In this document: piece by piece, positions 53,806 to 62,081 of the stretch | Layout: each line of letters begins with the position of its first letter | Numbering within the stretch: the stretch's first letter is position 1 | Origin: Breoghania sp. L-A4 | GTDB lineage: Bacteria; Pseudomonadota; Alphaproteobacteria; Rhizobiales; Stappiaceae | Assembly (NCBI RefSeq): GCF_003432385.1 | Contig: NZ_CP031841.1 | Location: 3,883,579 to 3,947,578 of the forward strand | Direction of reading: 5' to 3' | Length of the DNA stretch: 64,000 bases | Position numbers and translations under genes: made by a program | The notes under the pieces: model-generated | What the model was told of the DNA's origin: nothing | Database searches by the model: none | Seen by the model: only the letters and a program-made list of their open reading frames with translations

Positions 53806-54812
53806 AGCTTCGCTCCTTCCTTGAGATCGGCCCGCGCAACCCGGCCGGGCCGGAATTTCAACACGAGCCGGTCGCCCAGCCCCATCAGGCCGCTCGGCGA
53901 ATAGACCATCAGGATGATCACCGCGCCGGAATAGAGAATGAGATAGTAGCCTTGCGTGAAACGCAGCACCTCGGGCAGCAGGATCACCACCGCGGACCCC
54001 AGCATCGGACCGAAGAAATAGCCCGCGCCGCCGACGACCACCATCAGCAGCAGGCGCAGCGAGTGCAGCAACGCAAACGAGTTCGGTTCGATGAACTGGA
54101 CGACAGGAGAGACAAGCGCCCCTGCGAGACCACCGGAGGCCGAGCCGATGGCGAACGCCAGCAGGGTGATGCGGCGCGTGTCGAGCCCGAGGCTCTCCGC
54201 GCGCACCGGGTTCTCGCGCAGCCCCTTGAAGGCGCGCCCCCACGGCGAGCGGACCAGCCCGTACATGAGCGCGGCGAAGACCACAAAGACCGCCAGGCAG
54301 AGATAATACATCTTCTGGTTCGAGGTGATGGGGAAGGACAGAAACGTCGATTTCGAGGCGGTGTCGACGAACCAGAAGTCCGGGCGCGGCATGTTGAACT
54401 TGCCGTAGGAACCGCCGGTGAGCCAATCCTCATTGCGCAGCACCAGCACCACCAGCGTGTTGAAGGCGAGCGTGACGAAGGCGAGAAAATGACCCTTGAC
54501 CCGCAGCGCCGGAAAACCGACCAGCAGGCCCACGACAAAGCAGCCGGCCACCGCCGCGGGCATGGCGATCAGCCAGGGAATGCCGTTCAGCGTCATGATC
54601 GCGGTGATATAGGCGCCGATCGCCATGAAGGATGCCTGCGCCAGGGATATCTGGCCGGCATAGCCCAGAGTGAGATTGAGCCCCATGGCCGCGATCGTGA
54701 AGATCAGCCAGGAGCACAGGATCAGGCTGATGTAGTTCCCCTGCCCGATCGGCGCGGCGACCAGCACGCACAGACCGAGAAGGACCCACACCCATTTCGG
54801 AACGGCGCGCAT
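53802..54812 (-). CDS. ABC transporter permease, LivM family
   Basis: A 336-residue permease with about nine to ten helices. LivM marks are LNLTLGYAGQISLAQASFMAIG, VKGHFLAFVTLAFNTLVVL, GRAFKGLRENPVRAESLGLD (cytoplasmic EAA-like loop) and VVGGAGYFFGPMLGSAVVILLP-like text. The ATG at 54812 overlaps the LivH stop and the stop overlaps the LivG start. Confidence 0.9.
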   Translation of the reverse strand: MRAVPKWVWVLLGLCVLVAAPIGQGNYISLILCSWLIFTIAAMGLNLTLGYAGQISLAQASFMAIGAYITAIMTLNGIPWLIAMPAAVAGCFVVGLLVGFPALRVKGHFLAFVTLAFNTLVVLVLRNEDWLTGGSYGKFNMPRPDFWFVDTASKSTFLSFPITSNQKMYYLCLAVFVVFAALMYGLVRSPWGRAFKGLRENPVRAESLGLDTRRITLLAFAIGSASGGLAGALVSPVVQFIEPNSFALLHSLRLLLMVVVGGAGYFFGPMLGSAVVILLPEVLRFTQGYYLILYSGAVIILMVYSPSGLMGLGDRLVLKFRPGRVARADLKEGAKL

Positions 54813-55696
54813 CAGACCGCCCTTCCTTCCGCGGTGCCCAGAAGGCCCTCGGGCTTGAACATGATGACGCCGATCAGCAGCACCAGCGGCACCGCGGCGC
54901 GGTATTCGGCTGTGATGTAGGTGGCTGTGAAATTGTCCAGCAGGCCGATCAGCAACCCGCCGGCGATGGCGCCGCGGATCTGGTTGAAGCCGCCGACGAT
55001 CGCCGCGATGAAGGCGATCATTCCGAGGTACTCGCCGTTGGAGAATTTGGCGAGATAGACGGGCGTGATGAGGAAGGACGCAAGCGCCGCGAGCGCGGCG
55101 TTGATCAGGAAGGTGTAGAGGATCATGCGGTTGGTATCGACGCCGAGAATCTCGGCCACGCCGGGATTCTGCGCGGTCGCCTGCATGGCGCGGCCGGTCC
55201 GCGTGCGATTGAGAAACAGTGTCAGCGACACGACGATCACGAACGAAATGACGAGATGGGCGATATCCGTCAGAGACACGACGGCGCCGAAGACATCGAG
55301 CGTTCCGCCGGACACCAGCTCGGGGTAGGGCTGGGCCTCGGCGCCATAGAATTCCTTGACGCTCTCTTTGAGGAAGATCGCCAGCGCCATCGTCGCAATG
55401 ATCAGCGACAGCCCGCCGGGACGGCCGCCGCGCGTCATCGGCTCGACGATCACGCGCTTGAACAGATAGCCGAGCACCAGCATGGACACGCCGAGCGCCG
55501 CCAGCATGGCGAGCGGAAACGGCAGCCCGAGGTTCATGGCGATCAGGACGAAAAAGGCGGGCAGCATGACGAATTCGCCCTGCCCGAAATTGACCGTCTG
55601 CGCGGCCTGCCAGATCAGGGTGAAGCCGATCGCCACAAGCGCATAGATCGACCCCGTCGAGAGACCCGACAGCATCACCTGGAGGAATTGTTCCAT
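54812..55696 (-). CDS. ABC transporter permease, LivH family
   Basis: A 294-residue permease with eight or so helices. LivH marks are STGSIYALVAIGFTLIWQAA, VNFGQGEFVMLPAFF, GRAMQATAQNPGVAEILGVD and the C-terminal GVIMFKPEGLLG. It follows the LivJ-type gene after a 98-bp gap that contains a stem-loop, the same layout as in the first Liv cluster. Confidence 0.9.
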   Translation of the reverse strand: MEQFLQVMLSGLSTGSIYALVAIGFTLIWQAAQTVNFGQGEFVMLPAFFVLIAMNLGLPFPLAMLAALGVSMLVLGYLFKRVIVEPMTRGGRPGGLSLIIATMALAIFLKESVKEFYGAEAQPYPELVSGGTLDVFGAVVSLTDIAHLVISFVIVVSLTLFLNRTRTGRAMQATAQNPGVAEILGVDTNRMILYTFLINAALAALASFLITPVYLAKFSNGEYLGMIAFIAAIVGGFNQIRGAIAGGLLIGLLDNFTATYITAEYRAAVPLVLLIGVIMFKPEGLLGTAEGRAV

Positions 55697-55754
55697 ACGT
55701 TCCGTCCTGAAAGAGTAATACCAGCGGCGGCGATTGTCGGCCCCATTGGTATAA

Positions 55755-55783
55755 GCGGGGCGCCGGCCCGTCCGGCGCCCCGC
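55755..55783 (-). promoter_or_regulatory. stem-loop after the second LivJ-type gene
   Basis: GCGGGGCGCCGG and CCGGCGCCCCGC form a perfect 12-bp stem with a five-base loop, 11 bases beyond the binding-protein stop and 58 bp before LivH. The position parallels the 25739-25771 hairpin in the first Liv operon. Confidence 0.65.
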
Positions 55784-55794
55784 GGCATGCCGAC

Positions 55795-56946
55795 CTAGCG
55801 GGCCGGCACAGTGCCGATCACGACCTGCTTGCCCTCGCGGACCTCGGTCATGAAGCTCTCGCGCGCCATCTCGCCGGTGTCGTCCCAGGACGTGGTCAGG
55901 AGCATGCCGGGATACTCGGCGGCATCCAGGGTCAGCCCGTGCATCTTGTTGGCGAAGGCTTCCTGATCGAAGGCGCCGTTCATCTCGGTCACATATTTGA
56001 CCGCATAGACGCCGATGTAGCCCTTCAGACCGTTGTGGTCCGTGTCGCGGCCGTACGCATCCTTGAATTTCTTCGCGAATTCCTGGATCGACGGGACGCT
56101 GGCTTCCGTGGTGAGCCCGACGTGCGCGAAGGCGCCGTTGGCGGCGTCACCGGCAAGGTCGATGACCTTCTGGCTGGTCAGCGTCACTTCGCCTACCAGC
56201 GGTATGCCCAGGCCCTGCTTCTTCGCCTCGCGCAGCAGGCGGGCGGATTCCTCTTCGTTGGTATAGACGAAGGCGGCTTCCGCACCGGACTCCTTGATCC
56301 GGGAAATGTCGGCTGCGAAATCGGCCTGGCCCTGTTCGGACGGCACGTCGGCGACGACCTCGATGCCCGCGTCCTTCATCTCCTCGATGAAGACGTCATG
56401 ACCGCCCTTGCCGAACTCGTTGTTGACCCATGAGACGGCGATCGTCTTCACGCCGAGGGTGTCCTTGAAGTAGGCGGTCAGCGCGGGAATGCCGCGCGCC
56501 GAGCTCGACGACGTGCGGAAGATGTAGGGGTTGCCCTGCTGGGTGATGTTCGGCGCCTCGGAGCCGGTCATCTGCGGCACGCCGGCCTGTTTGGCCACCA
56601 TCATGTTGACGATGGTCGAGCCGGAATAAACCGTGCCGATGATCGCGTAGGCGCCGGCATCGATCGCCTTCTGAACGAGAGCCCGCGAGGTCTGCGGGTC
56701 GGTCTGCGTGTCGTAGTCCGGAACATCGATCTGCTTGCCGAGAATGCCGCCGGCGGCATTGATCTCGGCGGCCGCGAGCTTCGCGCCGTCACGGTAGTTG
56801 GTGCCGGACACGGCGCCCGCGCCGGACAATTCGCACACGCAGGGCAGCAGGACCGTTTCCTGCGCGACGGTCATTTGAGGAACGGTGGTCGCGGCCATCA
56901 GGACCGAGAACGCCGAAGCGGCGAGCATGGTACGTCTGTTCATCAT
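55795..56946 (-). CDS. ABC transporter solute-binding protein, LivJ family
   Basis: A 383-residue periplasmic receptor with a signal peptide (MNRRTMLAASAFSVLMAATT, cleavage near VAQ at ~29) and an RR pair at the start. The type I binding fold shows LSGAGAVSGTNYRDGAKLAAAEI, the DYDTQTDPQTSRALVQKAID loop and TGSEAPNITQQGNPYIFR. A CVC pair (LLPCVCELSG) near the mature N-terminus may form a disulfide. Its neighbours, an AroE paralogue and a LigI-like hydrolase, suggest an aromatic or hydroaromatic acid ligand, but amino-acid-like ligands are equally possible. Confidence 0.87.
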   Translation of the reverse strand: MMNRRTMLAASAFSVLMAATTVPQMTVAQETVLLPCVCELSGAGAVSGTNYRDGAKLAAAEINAAGGILGKQIDVPDYDTQTDPQTSRALVQKAIDAGAYAIIGTVYSGSTIVNMMVAKQAGVPQMTGSEAPNITQQGNPYIFRTSSSSARGIPALTAYFKDTLGVKTIAVSWVNNEFGKGGHDVFIEEMKDAGIEVVADVPSEQGQADFAADISRIKESGAEAAFVYTNEEESARLLREAKKQGLGIPLVGEVTLTSQKVIDLAGDAANGAFAHVGLTTEASVPSIQEFAKKFKDAYGRDTDHNGLKGYIGVYAVKYVTEMNGAFDQEAFANKMHGLTLDAAEYPGMLLTTSWDDTGEMARESFMTEVREGKQVVIGTVPAR

Positions 56947-57006
56947 TTTCTCCTCCCAAGTGTCCCCGGCACAGCCGGGGGTTCGAAGCTTTTCGCTTCA
57001 AATCGT

Positions 57007-57852
57007 TTACGCGCCAGGTGTCTTGGCGCGGATGTCGTCGATCAGCAGCGCCCGAAGTTCGCCCGTGATTTCAGGCGTCTGCTTGAACCAGCGGCGGAAC
57101 CCCTCCACGCCCTGGTGCAACAGCATGCCCAATCCGTCCACGGTGCGACAGCCCTTCGCCTTGGCCTGCTTCAAGAGATCGGTATCCAGCGGCGCGTAGA
57201 TCACGTCGTAAACGACGGTCCTGGCCTGAAGCCCCGTCAGGTCGATCTCGAGCGGCGGCTGACCGATCATGCCGAGGCTCGTGGTGTTGACCAGCAAGTC
57301 CGCACCGGCCAGCAAGCCGCCCACCGCATCAAGCCCGTGCGCGCTGACGCCCTTGCCGAATTGCTCCGCGAGCGCCTCCGCCTTGGATATCGTGCGGTTG
57401 CAGATCGCCACGTCCAGTCCGCGTTTCATCAGGCCGTAGGCGGCCGCGCGCGTGGCGCCGCCGGCGCCCAGGATCACCGCGCGCTTCGCCGTCCTGTCCC
57501 AGCCGGGAACCAGCTCGTCGATGTTTCCCATGAAGCCGAGCGAGTCGGTGTTGCCGCCGGTAAGAGCCCCGTCGTTCCACCAGATCGTGTTGACCGCGCC
57601 CATCGCCTTGGCGTCGTCATCGATCGCGTCGAGATAGGGAATCACGGCCAGCTTGTGCGGAACCGTGACATTGCCGCCGATCCAGCCCGCCTCCCTGAAG
57701 CCCGCGAAAAACGCACCCAGTTGCTCGGGCGGAATGTCGAGACGCTCATAGCTCCCCTCGATCCCCAGGCGCTTGAGCCAGTAGGTATGCAGCATGGGCG
57801 AGCGGGAATGCGCGATCGGGTGCCCCATGACGAAGGCGCCGTTGACTGTCAT
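57007..57852 (-). CDS. shikimate/quinate dehydrogenase-family protein (AroE paralogue)
   Basis: A 281-residue NAD(P)-dependent dehydrogenase reducing 3-dehydroshikimate, or oxidising shikimate or quinate. Substrate serines are in HPIAHSRSPMLH, catalytic K67 is in NVTVPHK, and catalytic D103 is in GNTDSLGF. The nucleotide fold ILGAGGATRAAAYGL is followed by NRTISKA (an NRT motif usually favours NADP). A GAGGAG site precedes the ATG at 57852. Its place in front of a Liv importer rather than with aromatic biosynthesis genes points to a catabolic paralogue, so I withhold the symbol aroE. Confidence 0.82.
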   Translation of the reverse strand: MTVNGAFVMGHPIAHSRSPMLHTYWLKRLGIEGSYERLDIPPEQLGAFFAGFREAGWIGGNVTVPHKLAVIPYLDAIDDDAKAMGAVNTIWWNDGALTGGNTDSLGFMGNIDELVPGWDRTAKRAVILGAGGATRAAAYGLMKRGLDVAICNRTISKAEALAEQFGKGVSAHGLDAVGGLLAGADLLVNTTSLGMIGQPPLEIDLTGLQARTVVYDVIYAPLDTDLLKQAKAKGCRTVDGLGMLLHQGVEGFRRWFKQTPEITGELRALLIDDIRAKTPGA

Positions 57853-57949
57853 GTATCGAACTCCTCACGAAATGCTGTGTGCGGCGGACAAACCATCCGC
57901 CGCAGGCTTGAACGGAGACGGGGATTGCGCGCGACACCATGCATATGCG

Positions 57950-58450
57950 TCATGCGACAATCCCCTGGCTGGTCACGGGCGCCTTCGCCGTGTCCGCTTG
58001 AAAGCGCAGGTATCGCAACTGGATGGAAACCTGGGCCAGCGCCATTTCCTCGCCGGTCTGGGTCTTGAGACCAAGCCTGGCCGCGTCGTTCAGCCGTTGT
58101 GTGACCGCGGGCTTCGCCACCGCGCGCGGCACCATCACGTTGGCGATGCTTGGCACGGAGGCGAAACTCAACGCGCGCCCATCGCCGCTGCCCAGCCGGC
58201 CGATCGCCACCTGCAGGTCCTCGACCTTGCGGTGGATGCTGTCGAGCAGATCGAAAATATTGCGCGCCTCCGGAGTCGGCACGAAGCGCCCGTGCCTCCG
58301 GTTGAACAGCCGCACGCCGAGGCTGTCCTCGGTGTATTTCATCAACCGGCTGATGCCGGGCGCCGATACGTTGAGCAGCTTGGCCGCGCCCGCAATCGTG
58401 CCGGTCACCATGATGGCCCGCACGACCTCGATCTGGCGGAGGGTCAGCAC
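57950..58450 (-). CDS. shortened LysR-family regulator
   Basis: Only 166 residues from a GTG at 58450 (family LysR proteins have ~300). Residues 1-115 are a clear LysR N-terminus: VLTLRQIEVVRAIMVTGTIA, LLNVSAPGISRLMKYTEDSL, VRLFNRRHGRFVPTPEARNI, and the first strand of the effector domain (LSFASVPSIANVMVPRAVA). The last ~50 residues (from KPAVTQRLNDAARLG) do not resemble the rest of the effector domain. There is no room for the missing half before the AroE gene (97 bp). It may be an internal-deletion pseudogene or a DNA-binding-only regulator. Confidence 0.65.
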   Translation of the reverse strand: MLTLRQIEVVRAIMVTGTIAGAAKLLNVSAPGISRLMKYTEDSLGVRLFNRRHGRFVPTPEARNIFDLLDSIHRKVEDLQVAIGRLGSGDGRALSFASVPSIANVMVPRAVAKPAVTQRLNDAARLGLKTQTGEEMALAQVSIQLRYLRFQADTAKAPVTSQGIVA

Positions 58451-58457
58451 GGCACGA

Positions 58458-59288
58458 TCACCCGCCGAAGCCGAACAACTGCCTGGGCGTTTCCCAAAAC
58501 AGCTTTCGGCGATCGGCCGGATCCGGGAACAGGGTTTCGGCCAGTCTGACGAGCGGTCCGTAATCCTGACGGTCCGTGGCGCGCAGATACGGCCAGTCCG
58601 ACGCCCACAGGCAGCGGTCCAGCGTGAATGCCTGGACGAGCGCGCGGACATAGGGCCAGCAGTCCGCGAACGGATAGGCGGCGTCAGAGAACTTGTTGTA
58701 GCCGGAAAGCTTGACGTGAACCCGCCCGGTCTGGGCGAGATCGAGCAGCGTGCGGAACCCGGGCTGGTTCAGGCCGTCCTTCACCGTCGGGCGGCCGCAG
58801 TGATCGATCAGAACCCTGACGGGGATCGTCTCGATCCACGGAACGAACGCGCGCAGCTGGTCGTGCTCGTACTGAAGGTTCAGGAACATGTCGAGCTCGG
58901 CGAGCTTCCCGATCAGCGCGCCGGCATCGCGGTAATAGTCGACGCCGTGAAACGTCGGATTGAAGGCGATGCCGATGACCCCCTGCTCCTTCAACGCGGA
59001 CAGGGTATCCACTCCCGCATCTAGATCCACGACGGCCACGCCCTTGAAGACATCGGGATAGCTGCGCAGCGCGTCGAGCATGCAGCCGTTGTCGCCGCCA
59101 TAGCCCGAGTTGGGCTGCACCAGCAACGTGTGATGGGTCCCGAAGGTCTTCATGACCTCCAGGTGCTGCGCGGTCGTGCCGATTTCCTGACCCGAGGGGT
59201 GATAGGCGACCTGCGGGCTGTATGGAAAGCGGGCGGGATCGAGCACGTGGGCGTGGCAATCGATCTTCGGCTCGTCAAAGACGCTCAT
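58458..59288 (-). CDS. TIM-barrel amidohydrolase, LigI/2-pyrone-4,6-dicarboxylate hydrolase-like
   Basis: A 276-residue hydrolase with start MSVFDEPKIDCHAHVLDPARF at 59288. The HxH motif is H12/H14, a later His is in LIDHCGRPTV, and the final Asp is in LWASDWPYLRA, the pattern of the cog3618 amidohydrolases such as LigI. These open lactones or lactone-like rings of aromatic breakdown. It lies seven bases upstream of the shortened LysR gene on the same strand and is the first gene of the block that contains the AroE paralogue and Liv importer. Two GntR-like half boxes lie just upstream. Confidence 0.8.
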   Translation of the reverse strand: MSVFDEPKIDCHAHVLDPARFPYSPQVAYHPSGQEIGTTAQHLEVMKTFGTHHTLLVQPNSGYGGDNGCMLDALRSYPDVFKGVAVVDLDAGVDTLSALKEQGVIGIAFNPTFHGVDYYRDAGALIGKLAELDMFLNLQYEHDQLRAFVPWIETIPVRVLIDHCGRPTVKDGLNQPGFRTLLDLAQTGRVHVKLSGYNKFSDAAYPFADCWPYVRALVQAFTLDRCLWASDWPYLRATDRQDYGPLVRLAETLFPDPADRRKLFWETPRQLFGFGG

Positions 59289-59309
59289 TAAAGTCCTCCC
59301 CGGCGGGAC

Positions 59310-59351
59310 TTGTATGCGCAATCCGGCGAGCCGTTCAATCAAATTGCATAC
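59310..59351. promoter_or_regulatory. TTGTATGC and TTGCATAC half boxes upstream of the LigI-like gene
   Basis: TTGTATGC (59310-59317) and TTGCATAC (59344-59351) sit 21 and 55 bp upstream of the amidohydrolase ATG. The first is followed by GCAA, giving TTGTATGCGCAA. Both words occur in the GntR-type boxes at 27114-27149 (TTGCATACAA and its complement TTGTATGCAA). They could be operator elements, possibly of the same or a related GntR protein. Confidence 0.35.
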
Positions 59352-59530
59352 CCCCTCCTCCCGGCGCCGCCTGCGCGCCACCGGCAAGGCCCGTTCGTGC
59401 ATGTGCGCCGAAACGGCCGCGCCGCGCGCTTTTCCTGCCGTTGCAAGGCCATGAAACGACGCGCGGAGGCGAGCGAAGAGCGGACCATGAACCAGGGGGT
59501 CCCAGACAGCCTCTCGCGGGCCGTCGTGTC

Positions 59531-60496
59531 TCAGGACGCAGCGGCACACGCGGCCAGGACGCACAGCAGTTCGAACATGATCGAGACGCCAAGCCACGCG
59601 GTGCCGCCGGAGGCATCGAACGGCGGCGAGACCTCGACGAGATCCGCGCCGATCATGTTGACGCCGGCGAGTTCGCGCACCACCTGCAGCGCCTGGAACG
59701 AGTTCGGCCCGCCGACTTCCGGCGTTCCGGTGCCGGGCGCGAACGCCGGATCGACGAAGTCGATGTCGTAGGACACATAGGTCGGCGCATCACCGACGAT
59801 CGCGCGCGCCTCCGCCATCACGTCCTCGACGCCACGAGCGAAGAACTCCTCGATCATGATCAGCCGGATGCCGACGGACTTGGCGAAATCCTTGTCCTCG
59901 GTGTCATAGGCCGTGCCGCGAATGCCGATCTGCACCACGCGATTTGGATCCAGCAACCCCTCCTCCACCGCCCGGCGGAACGGCGTGCCGTGGGTGTACA
60001 TCGAGCCGTTGAAGTAGCTGTGGAACAGGTCGGTGTGGCTGTCGAAATGGATCATGCCGACGGGCGCATCCGATGCCAGCCCGCGCAGGATCGGCAAGGT
60101 GCACAGGTGATCGCCACCGGCGGTGAGCGGCACGATCCCGGCCTGCTTGACGCGACCGTAGAAGGTGGAAAAGCGCTCCAGACTGTCCATCAGATCCGCC
60201 GGGTTCGGCGCAACATCGCCGAGATCGGCGCAATTGACCAGCTCGAACGGCCGGATGCCCGTGGCCCCGTTGCCGGCGCGGATCATGGTGGAGAGATCGC
60301 GCAACTGGCGCGGGCCGTGGCGCGGGCCGGGCCGGTTGGTGGTGCCGCCGTCCCACGGCGCACCGATCAGCCCGATCGCGACCTCGGCGATGCGCGGATC
60401 GTCGAGATCCACATGCGGCAGGCGCATGAAGGTCGGAATACCGGCATAACGGGGAAGGTCGAAGCCCGACACGGGATGGTAGAAAGGATCGCTCAT
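59531..60496 (-). CDS. agmatinase/ureohydrolase family protein
   Basis: A 321-residue binuclear Mn (or Ni) ureohydrolase that removes urea from guanidino compounds. All metal ligands are present: H130 in GGDH, D152/H154/D156 in HFDSHTD, and D244/D246 in SYDIDFVDP. APGTGTPEVGG follows, as in agmatinases. The start MSDPFYHPVSGF is at 60496, 23 bp after the SDR gene; open sequence upstream belongs to that gene's antisense frame. Putrescine from agmatine would connect to the ydc/pat operon, but guanidinobutyrate, guanidinopropionate or guanidine are equally possible substrates in this family. Confidence 0.85.
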   Translation of the reverse strand: MSDPFYHPVSGFDLPRYAGIPTFMRLPHVDLDDPRIAEVAIGLIGAPWDGGTTNRPGPRHGPRQLRDLSTMIRAGNGATGIRPFELVNCADLGDVAPNPADLMDSLERFSTFYGRVKQAGIVPLTAGGDHLCTLPILRGLASDAPVGMIHFDSHTDLFHSYFNGSMYTHGTPFRRAVEEGLLDPNRVVQIGIRGTAYDTEDKDFAKSVGIRLIMIEEFFARGVEDVMAEARAIVGDAPTYVSYDIDFVDPAFAPGTGTPEVGGPNSFQALQVVRELAGVNMIGADLVEVSPPFDASGGTAWLGVSIMFELLCVLAACAAAS

Positions 60497-60519
60497 CGAA
60501 ATCTCCGAAAGGTTGGCAT

Positions 60520-61299
60520 TCAATACATCGCGCTGCCGCCATTGGCGCCATAGCACTGCCCGGTAACGAAACTGGAGCCGTCGCCGGCGAGAAACACCGC
60601 CAGATCGGCGATCTCTTCCGGCCGCGCCAGCCGCGCCAATGGCGTCGCCAGATCCTTGGCCAGTGCCTCGGCGCTCATGGTCTCCGCCGAGGTCATGTCG
60701 GTGTCCACCGGACCCGGTGCGATCGCGTTGACGAGAATTCTCGGCGCAAGCTCGCGCGCCAGAGACCGGGTCAGCGAGACGATGCCGCCCTTGGACGCGC
60801 TGTAGGCGCTCATCTCCTCGCGGCCCAGGAAGGCCAGGTCGGACGAAATCGTGATGATCCGGCCGGCGGGGGCCGTTTCGGGCCGCGCCAGCATCATCCG
60901 CGCCGCCTCCCGGCAAACGAGAAAGCTGCCGCGCAGGTTGACCGCCACAACCGCGTCGAAGTCCGCAGCCGAGGTCTCGAGCAAAGGTGCCTCGCGCAGG
61001 ATGCCGGCGTTGCTCACCGCGACGTCGAGCGTCCCGAAGGTCTCGGCAATTTCCGCGAACATCGCCAGCACAGGATCTTCCCGCGACACATCCGCGACGA
61101 TCTCGATGGCGTGCGCGCCGGCAGCACGCAGCTCCTCGATCACCTTCTCGGCGCTGGTGTCATCGCGGTGGCAGATGGCCACATTGGCGCCCTCGCGCGC
61201 GAAGGCCAGCGCGATCGCCCGGCCGATACCACGCGATCCGCCGGTGACCAGCGCCGTGCGGCCCGCGAGACTCCCCCTGCCCGAGAGACTTCCGCTCAT
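60520..61299 (-). CDS. short-chain dehydrogenase/reductase
   Basis: A 259-residue classical SDR. The cofactor loop is TGGSRGIG at ~20-27, SNAG replaces NNAG, and the catalytic Ser in ISSDLAFLG is followed by YSASKGG. The ending NGGSAMY is typical of FabG-like SDRs. The basic and histidine residues after strand 2 (ICHRDD) suggest NADP. It overlaps the next SDR gene by four bases. The substrate is unknown. Confidence 0.85.
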   Translation of the reverse strand: MSGSLSGRGSLAGRTALVTGGSRGIGRAIALAFAREGANVAICHRDDTSAEKVIEELRAAGAHAIEIVADVSREDPVLAMFAEIAETFGTLDVAVSNAGILREAPLLETSAADFDAVVAVNLRGSFLVCREAARMMLARPETAPAGRIITISSDLAFLGREEMSAYSASKGGIVSLTRSLARELAPRILVNAIAPGPVDTDMTSAETMSAEALAKDLATPLARLARPEEIADLAVFLAGDGSSFVTGQCYGANGGSAMY

Positions 61300-62075
61300 A
61301 CCATCACCTCGCCCCGATCGGCGTTGATCGCCTGACCGGTGATGTTCGCTGCCGCGTCGCTGGCGAGAAACAGATACAGTCCCGCGATGTCGGCCGGTTC
61401 CATCAGCCCGCCGATCGCCTGCCCGCCGACGATCTCGTCAAGCAGCGCCTGACGGTCCGCGCCGGTGGCTGCCGCCATGACATCGAGCGAGCGCATAGAG
61501 GCTTCCGTCCGCACCCATCCGGGACAGACGGCGTTGACCGTGATCCCGCGCGGCCCCAGTTCCTTCGCCCATGTGCGGGTCAGCCCGATCAGCGCGTGTT
61601 TGGAGGCGATATAGGCGGAGAAATCCGGCACCGCCGTCTTGCCCCAGATCGACGAGGTGACGACGATGCGGCCGCCGTCCGCGATCCGGCCGGCCATTTC
61701 ACGGGTGACATTGTTGGTGCCCGCCACGTTGATCGCCAGGACGCGGGCGAACGTCTCGTCGATGGCGGGATCGGCGTCGCCCAGCGGCGTCGCGCGTTCC
61801 AGCCCGGCGTTGTTGACGAGCACGTCGAGGCGCCCGATGCCGGACAAGGCGTCCGCCACCGCCGCGCGGTCAGAAATGTCGCAGACAATGCCGCGCACGG
61901 ATCCTGACGCGCCGTGAGCCAAGCGGTCCGCCGCCGCGTGAATGGCGTCGTCCTCGGCGAGCACGATTAGTTCCGCCCCGGCTGCCGCGAAGCCTTCGGC
62001 GATGCCGTAGCCGATGCCGCGGCTCGCGCCGGTCACGAGCACCGTCTGCTTTGAGAAATCGAATGTCGCGCCCAT
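61296..62075 (-). CDS. short-chain dehydrogenase/reductase
   Basis: A 259-residue classical SDR. The cofactor loop is TGASRGIG at ~16-23, followed by NNAG, the catalytic Ser in TSSIWGKTAV and YIASKHALIG. An acidic residue after strand 2 (VLAEDD) suggests NAD. It pairs with the following SDR, overlapping its start (ATGA). Two SDRs beside a creatininase-like and an agmatinase-like gene suggest that the carbon skeleton left after removal of the nitrogen group is an alcohol or keto acid. Confidence 0.85.
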   Translation of the reverse strand: MGATFDFSKQTVLVTGASRGIGYGIAEGFAAAGAELIVLAEDDAIHAAADRLAHGASGSVRGIVCDISDRAAVADALSGIGRLDVLVNNAGLERATPLGDADPAIDETFARVLAINVAGTNNVTREMAGRIADGGRIVVTSSIWGKTAVPDFSAYIASKHALIGLTRTWAKELGPRGITVNAVCPGWVRTEASMRSLDVMAAATGADRQALLDEIVGGQAIGGLMEPADIAGLYLFLASDAAANITGQAINADRGEVMV

Positions 62076-62081
62076 ATCGCC

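Noticed and set aside
57007-57852. Housekeeping aroE
   Set aside because: Sits at the head of a Liv importer block beside catabolic-type genes and no aromatic biosynthesis gene is near; called a paralogue instead.
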